From: Scylla paramamosain
Taxonomy: Eukaryota > Arthropoda > Malacostraca > Decapoda > Portunidae
Assembly (NCBI RefSeq): GCF_035594125.1
Contig: NC_087191.1
Coordinates: 3,296,967 to 3,360,966, forward strand
Reading direction: 5' to 3'
DNA: 64,000 bases
Positions 27,706 through 39,219 of the stretch are shown here, piece by piece. Below the pieces are notes generated by a model that was not told the origin of the DNA, made no database searches, and worked only from the letters and a program-made list of their open reading frames with translations. A program made the position numbers and the translations under genes. How positions within the stretch are numbered: the stretch's first letter is position 1; every line of letters begins with the position of its first letter.

Positions 27706-30700
27706 ATGGCGACTCCTACACCAGCCTCGGAGTCCCCATCTGGGGAGGGGACCATAAATGTCCCCAGGTCGGACTGCCTTTCTGTCGACGACCCTAAGTG
27801 TCTTGACACCCCCCTCAACTTTTTCTTCATTAACTTCTGCAACATTCGCGGTCTAAGATCTAATTTTCAATCTGTAGAGCACCACCTCTCCTCTTCTAAA
27901 CCTCATCTCACTGAAACTCAGCTGTCTGAGGCAACTGACAGTAGCCCCTTTTCTGTTCCCTCCTACTTTCTCTATCCTCATTTTCGATCCAAAGCTGGAT
28001 GCTGCGTTTATGTGCGCAATGACAACCTGCTCTCGTGCCCACGCTCTTGAATCTTCCGAGCTTTCCACCATCTGGCTACGACTACAGAGTCACTCTCATA
28101 CTAAATTTATCTGTGCTGTATACCTCTCACCTAACTCTTCTGACTATAAGAAATTCTTTGACTACTTAACTTCCAAAGTGGAGCACATTCTGGCCCTCTT
28201 CCCTTTTCCAGAGATCTCCATTCTTGGAGACTTCAATGTTCACCACCAGCTTTGGCTTTCCTCTCCCTTCACTGACCATCCTGGTGAACTAGCCTACAAC
28301 ATTGCTATCCTCCATGACCTAGAGCAATTGGTGCAACACCCTACTCGTATTCCTGACCGTCTTGGAAATACGCCCAACATTCTTGACCTTTTCCTGACCT
28401 CTAATCCTTCTGCTTATGCTGTCACCCTTTCTTCTCCGTTGGGCTCCTCCGATCACAATCTCATATCTTTATCTTGTCCTATCACTCCAATCCCTCCTCA
28501 GGATCCCCCTAAGCGAAGGTGCCTCTGGCGTTTTGCCTCTGCTAATTGGGGGGACCTGAGGAGGTATTTTGCTGATTTTCCTTGGAATGACTACTGCTTC
28601 CGTGTCAGAGACCCGTCTTTGTTTGCTGAGCGCATAACAGAGGTGATAGTGTCTGGCATGGAGGCATACATTCCTCACTCTTTTTCTCGTCCTAAACCTT
28701 CTAAACCTTGGTTTAACACAGCTTGTTCTCGTGCTATACATGATAGAGAGGTGGCCCACAAAAGGTACTTAAGCCTTCCATCACCAGAATTTCATGCACT
28801 TTATATTTCTGCCCGGAACCATGCCAAGTCTGTTCTCCAACTGGCCAAAAACTCCTTCATTAACAGAAAATGTCAAAACCTTTCAAGATCTAACTCCCCT
28901 CGTGATTTCTGGCATCTAGCCAAAAATATCTCCAATAACTTTGCTTCTTCTTCTTTCCCTCCTCTATTTCAACCAGATGGCACCACTGCTATCACATCTA
29001 TTTCTAAAGCTGAACTCTTTGCTCAAACCTTTGCTAAAAACTCTACCTTGGACGATTCTGGGCTTGTTCTTCCCTCTCCTCCACCCTCTGACTACTTCAT
29101 GCACCTATTAAAATTCTTCGCAATGATGTTTTCCATGCCCTCGCTGGCCTAAACCCTCGGAAGGCTTATGGACCTGATGGGGTCCCTCCTATTATTCTCC
29201 GAAACTGTGCCTCCGTGCTTGCACCTTGCCTAGTCAAACTCCCACCATGGTGCGAGCCATCAATCAATAGTCTCTTCTAGATTTGACTTACCTTTAGGAT
29301 TAATGTCAAGTATTCCCCCACCCCCAATGTACATTTTCAGTTTGTTGACTGCCTAAAGAATAAACCGTTTATTATTATTATTATTATTATTATAACTCTT
29401 TCAGCTCTGTCTGTCAACATCTACCTTTCCTTCTTGCTGGAAGTTTGCCTACATTCAACCTGTTCCTAAAAAGGGTGACCGTTCTAATCCCTCAAGCTAC
29501 CGTCCTATTGCTTTAATTTCCTGCTTATCTAAAGTTTTTTAATCTATCCTCAACAGGAAGATTCTTAAACATCTATCACTTCACAACCAGTGATCGCCAG
29601 TATGGGTTCCGTCAAGGCCGCTCTACTGGTGATCTTCTGGCTTTCCTTACTGAGTCTTGGTCATCCTCTTTTAGAGATTTTGGTGAAACTTTTGCTGTTG
29701 CCTTGGACATATCAAAAGCTTTTGATAGAGTCTGGCACAAAGCTTTGATTTCCAAACTACCCTCCTACGGTTTCTATCCTTCTCTCTGTAACTTCATCTC
29801 AAGTTTCTTTCTGACCGTTCTATTGCTGCTGTGGTAGACGGTCACTGTTCTTCTCCTAAATCTATTAACAGTGGTGTTCCTCAGGGTTCTGTCCTGTCTC
29901 CCGCTCTCTTCTTATTATTCATTAATGATCTTCTAAACCAAACTTCTTGTCCTATCCACTCCTACGCTGATGATACCACCCTGCACTTTTCCACGTCTTT
30001 TCATAGACGTCCAACCCTTCATGAGGTAAACATATCACGCAGGGAAGCCACAGAACGCCTGACTTCTGATCTTTCTAAAATTTCTGATTGGGGCAGAACA
30101 AACTTGGTATTGTTCAATGCCTCAAAAACTCAATTCCTCCATCTATCAACTCGACACAATCTTCCAGACAACTATCCCCTCTTCTTCAATGACACTCAAC
30201 TGTCCCCCTCTTCTACATTGAACATCCTAGGTCTGTCCTTTACTTATAATCTGAACTGGAAACTTCACATCTCATCTCTAGCTAAAACAGCTTCTATGAA
30301 GTTAGGTGTTCTGAGACGTCTCCGCCAGTTTTTCTCACCCCTCCAGCTGTAACTCTGTACAAGGGCCTTATCCGTCCATGTATGGAGTATGCTTCACATG
30401 TCTGGTGGGGTTCCACTCATACTGCTCTTCTAGACAGGGTGGAATCAAAAGCTTTTCGTCTCATCAACTCCTCTCCTCTAACTGACTGTCTTCAGCCTCT
30501 CTCTCACCGCCGCAGTGTTGCATATCTAGCTGTCTTCTACCGCTATTTTCATGCTAACTGCTCTTCTGATCTTGCTAACTGCATGCCTCCCCTCCTTCCG
30601 CGGCCTCGCTGCACAAGACTTTCTTCTTTCTCTCACCCTTATTCTGTCCACCTCTCTAACGCAAGAGTTAACCAGTATTCTCAATCATTCATCCCTTTCT

Positions 30701-30804
30701 CTGGTAAACTCTGGAACTCCCTGCCTGCTGCTGTATTTCCACCTTCCTATGACTTGAATTCCTTCAAGAGGGAGGTTTCAAGACACTTATCCATCAATTT
30801 TTGA
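27706..30804 (+). pseudogene. family B endonuclease-reverse transcriptase ORF
   Basis: Start MATPTPASESPSGEGTINV at 27706. Endonuclease: FCNIRGLRSN (27835 on), [19 protein letters not shown] (28220-28280) and [15 protein letters not shown] (28440-28485). RT: NYRPIALIS-type block near 29500, DISKAFDRVWHKALI (29706-29750), GVPQGSVLSPALFLLFINDL (29870-29930) and catalytic SYADDTTLHF (29960-29990). The C-terminus is SRHLSINF with stop at 30804. No RNase H and no separate gag ORF are visible. Inactivating changes against the sister copies: a 2-nt loss at about 28022, a 1-nt loss at about 29101, GAA to TAA at about 29540, a deletion at about 29588, and 1-nt losses near 29810 and 30350. About 980 codons when intact. 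Confidence 0.85.
29242..29393 (+). mobile_element. SINE-like 152-bp insertion with (TTA)n tail
   Basis: It interrupts the family B RT ORF and is flanked by a perfect 5-bp duplication AACTC (29237-29241 and 29394-29398). It ends with TGACTGCCTAAAGAATAAAC and a (TTA)n tail. It has no coding capacity. It could be a short SINE or the 3' end of a LINE with a TTA-type tail. Confidence 0.7.
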
Positions 30805-30907
30805 CCACTGCTTTGACCCTTTTATGGGACTGGCATTTCAGTGGGCATTTTTTTTATTAGATTTTTGTTGCCCTTGGCCAGTGTCCTTCCTACATAAAAA
30901 AAAAAAA

Positions 30908-31588
<681 letters not shown>

Positions 31589-32032
31589 GCACTACCACTA
31601 CCGTTTAAGTTCATCAATTTTCCAACGACATTCTCAATGTACTTAATTTTTCTTGAAATCACTGATGACTTCATGTTCAGTGTTGTCACTCCAGTGGCCC
31701 CATTGCTATTGGACACTAATGCCATCGAGCAAGAGAGGAAACTGGAACTTGGGAGAGGTGAGGAGGAACAACCATGCCATGTCACCCTGGTGTAATCATG
31801 GTCTGATAACACAACAGAGTCTGTTACTCCCCTTCTCCGGCACCAACTCCTCATGCAGAGGTTGTCTGGTAGGGTTGGGTTTAGGTGTCTGAGTCATGGG
31901 TTCAGCAGGATACCAAGGAAACAGCTCTTGTTGAGACAGGGTCATAAAGCTGATGGCAGTAATATAATTCCTATTTAAGGTTTCCAGTAATGGACATCAT
32001 CCTTCACTCTTCTTCTGAAACAGACACTTTTA

Positions 32033-32239
32033 CTAGGTATGGAATCTGTATAAGATCTGCTGTATAAGATCTGCTGTATGAGTCTTAAAGAAAATTAAAT
32101 TTTCTTCCGTCAGACTCTTAACCACACCCTCTAACGATGCAATCCTACTAAGTAAACATGTGTCAACACCCTCTACACTACTAGCATTAACAGAAGCCAC
32201 CTGCAGGGCCTCAGCCTCCAAAGGAGAAGCTTCTCGCAA
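32033..32239 (-). pseudogene. fragment of a LINE ORF1 coiled coil (tentative)
   Basis: A 68-codon minus-strand frame reads MREASPLEAEALQVASVNAS, then CLLSRIASLEGVVKSLTEEN, a heptad-like pattern typical of coiled-coil ORF1 proteins of CR1/L2-type LINEs. The frame ends within a small tandem duplication (TGTATAAGATCTGC twice, 32047-32076). The Harbinger element begins 25 bp upstream of its start. No neighbouring ORF2 is visible, and the identity is inferred only from composition. Confidence 0.35.
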
Positions 32240-32263
32240 GAAATAGAAACCTTAACACCTTAA

Positions 32264-32303
32264 AGGTGCGGTCACACGAGCGTTTTTTTCGGGAATTCTC
32301 AAG
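32264..32303. repeat. Harbinger left terminal inverted repeat
   Basis: AGGTGCGGTCACACGAGCG is followed by a T run and TTCTCAAG. It matches the reverse complement of 36286-36341 except for an expanded A/T run in the right copy. Confidence 0.85.
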
Positions 32304-32471
32304 CCGATACCATGCTGCGCCGGTGATTTTGCAGTTGGCGTCGCTGGTTGGGTGTTCACACCGTGCTGGCTTGGTGCTAGCCGATATTTCGGTGAACAAC
32401 ACGATTCGGTGCTGGGCCAAACCGGAATAGTATATACTTCATCAAAACAAAAGCGGGCACATATTGTTGTT

Positions 32472-32785
32472 ATGATGGCCTCCAATTATGAGACTGCTGC
32501 CGTTGCAATGTTGCTGCTCTTGAAAAAAAAAAAGCAGTAACTTGAAAAGGCAAGGGAGAAGAGGCTGTGGAGTCGTCAGTGGCTCTTGAGTAGGAGAGTG
32601 TAGCCTTTCGGCTACTGAGAGAGTTGAGACAGGAGGATCCATCTACCATCAGGCAGTGGCTACGTCTCAGTGAAGGATAGTTTAATGAGCTCCTAGCTTT
32701 AGTCACTCCTCTCATACAGAGAAAGGACAAAAACATGCGTCAAGTTGTGAAAGTCTTAATCTGACACTTCACTATATAGCAAGAG
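32472..32785 (+). pseudogene. HARBI1-like transposase, first exon, degenerate
   Basis: The frame starts MMASNYETAAVAMLLLLKKK and reads on through LEKAREKRLWSRQWLL. Further on is DPSTIRQWLRLSEG, then a stop, then FNELLALVTPLIQRKDKN with MRQ, the N-terminal pattern of HARBI1-like nucleases (R.WLRLS...F.ELL.LV.P.I....T.MR). It ends at a donor site (GTAAGAAG from 32786) after a readable LTLHYIAR. Stops at about 32538 and in SEG*F, plus a frameshift near 32590, inactivate it. The downstream exon with the DDE triad was not recognised before 33.9 kb. Confidence 0.65.
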
Positions 32786-33375
32786 GTAAGAAGTAAAAAT
32801 AAAATAAATAAATTAATTAATTAATTAATTAATTAAAAAAATGCATTTTTCTAAAAAAAACTTGTGAAGTCCTTCATCGTTAAGGGTGTCGGCCAAAAAA
32901 CTCACTGAACATAAACTAACCAGTTAGATGCGTGGGAGAACAAAAATACACTGGCTAAGCACATTAGATTATACATTATAATTTTTAGGTTGCTTAGATA
33001 TGTAATTGTGGTAATTATTAAGATTAGGAACCGTCTCACAATGGTGGCATAACATGTTTTTTTTTTTTCTCTCTCTCTGGTAGATTTTGATGAAATCTGA
33101 ATGAATCTTAACCCAAACCTAACCTTTGTTCTCTGGCTGTGGCGAGGCTGGCTAAAATGGAATAATAAAAAAAATAAAAAAAGTCGCTAGCTAATTTCCA
33201 AGGAAATTCTGATGCATACATATTATTATATGTAGTTCAAAATACATAAAATATTATGAAATCTATGAGGAAGGTAAGAATTGGCACTATGGGACAAATT
33301 CTGATCTTAATAAGTATCTGGTAGTTTTAACCCCTATTCTTTCAGTAAACTCAGATTGTATATTTAATTTATTTT

Positions 33376-33539
<164 letters not shown>

Positions 33540-33829
33540 CCAATTAAATAAGTTCTCCAGTCTGGCGAACCTAGCCTAACATAAAATATCCTAACATACT
33601 GTAACTTAAACTGACCTACCCTAACATATCTCACCTATTCTAGCCTAAATTATCCTAATCTAACTTAACCTAACAAATGCGAAAACCACAGAACCACAAG
33701 ATAACAGAGGGCAGGATTGGTTGGCTACTTATTAAGTTATTTCTAGATGTCATCCTTTTCTAGTTTTCAGATTTGTATTTGTTTTTTGGTGATAATGATC
33801 ACATATCTGATTTTTTTTTTTTTTTCCGG

Positions 33830-33918
33830 ATTAGTGACACGTCTTGATATATAAGGGTCTGGTGTGGTGAGTGATGATGACGGTGTAGGTGATGCGGCAA
33901 ACAGTGCTGAACTAACAC
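33830..33918 (-). pseudogene. possible third exon of the Harbinger MADF gene
   Basis: The minus strand shows a polypyrimidine acceptor (TTTTTTTCAG, with the G at 33919) followed by an open segment reading VSSALFAASPTPSSSLTTPD and PYISRRVTN. Serine/proline-rich linkers after the MADF domain are common in such proteins. The match is by pattern only. Confidence 0.3.
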
Positions 33919-34431
33919 CTGAAAAAAAGCAGAGGCACACCATCAGGACACGGGAATTACTCTTCTAGAATGACTTTACTTTCAATGCATCCTTTCTGAA
34001 ATGTATATCCGTTATCAAACTGACATGTAGTTCCTGAGACGTAAGATCAGCAGAGTCTTAAAAAAAAACACTAACATGGAATATGCCTACAAATTTACAA
34101 GCTGGCTGAAGACTATTAATAACAATTACAATAATTTTTCTATGTATTGGCCTTCAATCCCATAGGGTGAGACAAGGTGTACTGGTTACCCTGCCTCATA
34201 GTGATAAAGTAAGCGTAATTTGGTTGGTTAGTTTTTTTTTTTTTTATGTAATTTAAGGGAATAGGCAAATCAGGGTTATAAATTTATGTTATCCTTTATA
34301 ATGTATATACAATATGTGCAGTGGAGACATTTATCATAAAAAAAATAGTTAGCCTTCTTTTTGGGGGGTAAAAAAAAAAAAAAATGTAACTAACGGGGTT
34401 GAAAACTTACTTCTATGCTAGCGGGTGGCAG

Positions 34432-34599
34432 CTAAAGGGTGGATGTACTATGTGTTTGCTCAATCTGTCCATCCAGCAAAAATGTCGCTGCATCATACAG
34501 TGGCCACTTAACACGTGGACATCCTGCAGATCCGCTAAGAACATCCCGAATCTTTCTGTGTTGAGTCAAGAAGTACGTCCGCAAATTCTTGAATTTTAA
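34432..34599 (-). pseudogene. MADF domain, second half (Harbinger DNA-binding protein)
   Basis: The minus-strand frame reads LKFKNLRTYFLTQHRKIRDV, then LSGSAGCPRVKWPLYDAATF with LLDGQIEQTHSTSTL and a TAG stop at 34432-34434. This is the second half of a MADF domain (KNLRD.Y...H.K....SG......KW.YYD...FL). Just past the stop is a good donor (GAA|GTAAGTTTTC), which suggests the stop is a later mutation in an internal exon. MADF proteins of PIF/Harbinger elements help the nuclease bind DNA and enter the nucleus. Confidence 0.6.
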
Positions 34600-34862
34600 T
34601 CGAACTTGATATCCAAAAAAAAGTTTCTATGTTAGTTTTCAGGAAAAAAAATAAAAATAAATAAATAATAACACAATGTGCACTGAATTTTTCCCTGTCG
34701 TAAGTTGTATATTGTGGAAAATAAGAAAACTGGTAATTTGTTCATAGGTTATTACTAAAATATAGAAAATGCAATCTCGCAAAACTTTAACAATTCTGCA
34801 CAGCATCATAATCCTGTCTTCACATAATTTTTTTCACGTCTAAATATTTAGAGCAAAATACA

Positions 34863-35020
<158 letters not shown>

Positions 35021-35844
35021 AAAATAATACCAGAATTGGTAGGACATAATCCAAAGCAACATTATTTTTTTTTTTTATCAGTTTTTAGTTTCACGTAACC
35101 AACGAGTTTCTGATGTGGCTTATGTTTTTCTGGTGATACATGTCGTTAACTAATTGATTCTGTATCTGTTTTCTGTTACATATGTCAAGCATTCGAGTTA
35201 TGCCCCTTTTTATGTTATTCCTACCCCTCACAACCCCTTAGCGATCTTGGGTAAACTTAACCTAACCTTCCCTCATCCCCAGCGATCTTGGGGGATGGTA
35301 ACACTAACCTAAACTCCCTTCATTCCCACTGATCTTGAGGAATGATAAACCTAAGTTAATCCAACCTAAACTAAACTAGCCTTACGGAAACTCACTAATA
35401 TAGCGAAACTAGAAACTGCCCAGATCCTTATTGTGATATTTGAATAGGGAAACGATGATGTAGGAAATATATCTTTCCATTTCTCTTAAATGAAGTATAT
35501 GATATCGTCTAAATCAACTGAAAAACCCAACCTCTGCCAGCCTAATTTTCAGCAAACATAATAAAAATACCCTAACCTTAAATTCAACAGATAAGGATAC
35601 AGATCTGTATATAATCTGAAACACCTGCATACTTAAATAACGGTTAAAAGAAAGGCAAGTAAATGCAATCTGTATTCCACTAACATGCGCCACCACCAGC
35701 ATATTTACTATCAACTATACTACAAACCTACATGTGGCTTACGTCCAAATCTACAACCTCCTACCTTTTTGGGAGCTCTGATTTGCAAATAACAACATTT
35801 ACAAGTCAACAAAATTATCTCGAACCTCCATTCAGTGAATCCAG

Positions 35845-35994
35845 TTAAGGGTGTTGCAAAATCAGTGTCTCGGCGAGCTTTGTTTTCAGATACAATTCAT
35901 CTTTTGGATCCCTCAAAAACCTCTTCTCTCTCACCAGTTCCAAGAGTGAGCCTTCAGAGACACGGGGCCATAGGATTCATACGTTTTTATCCAT
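35845..35994 (-). pseudogene. MADF domain, first half (Harbinger DNA-binding protein)
   Basis: The minus-strand frame starts MDKNV, has one in-frame stop, then reads ILWPRVSEGSLLELVREKRF and LRDPKDELYLKTKLAETLIL, ending at TAA (35845-35847). The pattern L.ELVRE..FL.D.....Y..K is the opening of a MADF domain. The domain's middle helix is not seen between this and the second half, so an additional small exon or a deletion is likely. Upstream on the same strand (36110-36000) another open patch reads WQTNVEQLYDNISADVRKYH, unidentified. Confidence 0.55.
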
Positions 35995-36285
35995 GATGAA
36001 GAGGAGGTTTGGAAGAGCAGGAGGCGAGTAAAGCGAACGCATGGTATTTTCTCACATCGGCGGAAATATTGTCGTACAGCTGCTCCACGTTTGTCTGCCA
36101 GGTTGTGCTAATGAATTTGACCTTTTAAAATGCAGATTTCCATCTAAAGTAACTCTTTTGTCGCACTGTTTATGGGTCAGGTGGTGCTGTGTATCTCTAA
36201 AGTGTTCTCGAAACAAAAAATATCAGACGAGCATGATCTACCCGAAATCGAGAACCTCAGGTCGTATTTCGACCGGCTAGTACAG

Positions 36286-36341
36286 CTTGAGAATATTCGA
36301 AAAAAAAAAAGAAAAAAAAAAACGCTCGTGTGACCGCACCT
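36286..36341. repeat. Harbinger right terminal inverted repeat
   Basis: Reverse complement of the left terminal repeat (AGGTGCGGTCACACGAGCG, T run, ATTCTCAAG) with a longer, interrupted T run. Confidence 0.85.
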
Positions 36342-36809
36342 TAACAGTTATAAATCAGGACGTCCCGTGACCTGAACTGGAGAGGCCAGTAAACACAATT
36401 ATGTTTTCAATACAGTCCCCATTACACTTTCCACGATATATTAATAACATTTTAAAAATTAAATAAAAAGAAACACGTTTCCATTATCTCCAGCGTATCA
36501 ACTTATTAAACCAGTCTTCCTTCTCTCAGCGCCCTCTACATCCTAGAACAAGGGATCGGGATCTACCCGCCAGACGATCCACCCACCCACTCAGGTCATC
36601 ACGTGGTCACAACGTGCTCACCAAACAAAGACCCTGGCATGGCATTCATTAGAATAAAGATTGACAGGTGTGCCAGATGAGCCTGTACACACTTTTCCCG
36701 CACTATGAAACAACTGTTTATCATGCGCACCACTTTCATTGGCGGCGGGATGTAGTAGTAGTAGCAACAATGGTAACACCAACAATAACAATTATATTTT
36801 TTTTTTCAG

Positions 36810-36913
36810 AGGAAGTGAGGGGACAGCTTCCATCATGTTACTGAGATTCTTAGCCCTGATTTGGACAATAATGCTAGTGAGCTGCTCACTACTGAGAAAC
36901 AAGAATGGAAAAT
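36810..36913 (+). CDS. candidate first coding exon: signal peptide
   Basis: A strong acceptor (ATTTTTTTTTTCAG, ending 36809) is followed by a short leader, an ATG at 36835 and [20 protein letters not shown], then RNKNGK, and a consensus donor (GTAAGTG at 36914). The peptide has a short positive start, a hydrophobic core of about 12-14 residues and a polar Ser/Cys border, as in a secretory signal peptide. The donor interrupts a codon after its first base (phase 1). The 5' noncoding part is continuous with the ATG exon, which suits exon 2 of a gene with an untranslated first exon. No homologue is recognised. Confidence 0.4.
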
Positions 36914-36955
36914 GTAAGTGATAAATGTCTGCTAAAGAGTTTGGATCAGCTAATA

Positions 36956-37237
<282 letters not shown>

Positions 37238-37377
37238 ATGTACAGTGTTAAAAATAAAGAAGTAGGAAAGAGAGAGATAAAGAAAGAGAAGAGACAACCA
37301 GAGCTGGCCGAGGCAAGTAGCTAACATGTCCACCAACGCCAATTTACTCAAAAAAAATAAAAGTTGTCTTTCACAAA

Positions 37378-37415
37378 TGTATTTATTTATTTATTTATTC
37401 ATTTATCTATTTATT

Positions 37416-37466
<51 letters not shown>

Positions 37467-37475
37467 TATTTATTT
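37378..37475. repeat. (TTTA)n and (TTA)n tract
   Basis: TTTA repeats pass into TTA repeats and end at the 3' boundary of a minus-strand family B LINE (TTTTATGTAGGAGGCGCACC), so the tract is placed like an expanded element tail. Confidence 0.93.
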
Positions 37476-37479
37476 TTTT

Positions 37480-38480
37480 TATGTAGGAGGCGCACCGGCC
37501 AAGGGCAACTAATCTGCAATAGGAAAAAGGCCCACTCAGTTGATGGTCCCTGAACAGTGTCGAAAGCAGCAATCAAAAATTACAAGATAAGTGTCTTGAA
37601 ACCTCCATCTTCAAGGAGTTCAAGTCATAGCTAGTTGGAAATACAGAAGTAGGTAAGGAGTTCCAGAGCTTACCAGAGAAAGGGATGAATGATTGAGAAT
37701 ACTGGTTAACTCTTGGATTTGAGAGGTGGACAGAAAAGGGGTGAGAGAAAGAAGAAAGTTTTGTGCAGCGAGGCAGCGGAATGCAGTTAGCAAATCAGAT
37801 GACCAGTTGCCATAAAAATAGCGGTAGAAGATGGCAAGAGATTCAACAATGCGGCGCTGAGAAAGAGGCTGAAGAGTAAGTTAGAGGAGATCATACGACG
37901 AAAAGCTTTTGACTCCATCCTGAGTGAACCCCTCCCCCCCCATCATACGTGTGAAACATACTCCATACATGAAAGGATAGGGCCCCTGTACAGAGTTAGA
38001 AGCTCGAGGGAAAAAAAAAAAAAAAACTGTCGGAGACGACTTACACCACCTTATTTCTTGGAAGTTGTTTTATGTAGAGATGAGATGCAAAGTATCCAGT
38101 TTAGATTATAAGTAAGGGAGAGACCGAGGATGCTCATTGTAGTAGAGGAGGGCAGTTGAGTGTCACTGAAGAAGAGGGGATAATTGTCTGGAAGGTTATG
38201 TTGAGTTGATAGGAGAAATTGAGTTTTTGAGGCATTGAACAATATTAAGTTTGTTCTGCCCTAATCAGAAATTTCAGAGAGATCAGAAGTCAGGAGTTTT
38301 GTGGCTTTTCTGTGTGAACTGTTTACTTCCTGAAGGGCTGCATGTCTACGAACGTGGAAAAAGTGTAGGATGGTATCATCAGCGTAGGAGTGGACAGAAC
38401 AAGAAGTTTGGTTTAGAGGATTATTGTTGGATAATAGGAAGAAGGTAGGTAACAGGACAGAGCACTGAAGAACACTTGAA
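37480..38480 (-). mobile_element. family B LINE, 3' part
   Basis: Minus strand: 3' UTR (GGCGCACCGGCCAAGGGCAA, plus-strand text), then the RT C-terminus and palm up to the QTSCSVHSYADDTILHF block (38400-38350). A 3-bp change and several indels break the frame. It is truncated upstream near 38480. The following 580 bp (38481-39060) show no recognisable gene. Confidence 0.75.
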
Positions 38481-39059
38481 AAATTTTGATACATTCTCAC
38501 AATGGTGTTAATTTACCCCACTCATATTGCTCGCCAAGAGTTGTGATTGACAGATCATGTAGTTGGGTAATTGCTCTCTCCTATGAAATAATTAGTTTTT
38601 ACCCAGACACCTAAATAAAGCCGTTGTGATTTTTGTAAGATAGTGTTCAGTTTCAGGGAGAGATGCGTTGAGGAGTGAAAGCATAGTGTAGGAGGCTGCA
38701 GGAGTATGGAGATGCAAGTGCCCTGACACGCCCTTGAAATAATACTTAGAATTCTTCAAATACTGGCCTCTAATGGGGTCTAACTAGTACTCAATATGAT
38801 AAATATGGCACGCAATAATCCCATCCATAAGTATAAAAGTAATATGCCCTCATTATCATGCTTCAACAAGCCTCTCAAATTTTAACACCTGGCCACTCTC
38901 TATAACTGAAGCATCCAACACAAACACACTCATACCTATCAGTGACGCCCCTACCCCCGCTATCTTGTCTCTTTCTTCCCCTAGTCATCTTGATCCTTCC
39001 AGTTTCTCTGTTCGTTATGTTATTCTTCTCGCTGTCTCTATTCTCTACCTCGCTGCGTG

Positions 39060-39219
<160 letters not shown>

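Larger units (their letters stand above)
27472..30907 (+). mobile_element. family B Jockey-type LINE, near full length, self-nested
   Basis: This has a complete 5' end (GGAGGAGGCAGTAGACACC), a single long ORF (27706-30804), a short 3' UTR with CCTTGGCCAGTGTCC and a poly-A run (30894-30907). AACT is duplicated at 27468-27471 and 30908-30911 as a minimal target duplication; its true length is blurred by the poly-A. The host sequence is an older copy of the same family. The copy carries a 152-bp insertion at 29242-29393. Confidence 0.8.

Noticed and set aside
33570..33680. Repeated CCTAAC/CCTAACAT words resembling arthropod telomere repeat (CCTAA)n
   Set aside because: Units are irregular, interspersed and never in uninterrupted tandem; they lie inside the Harbinger element.
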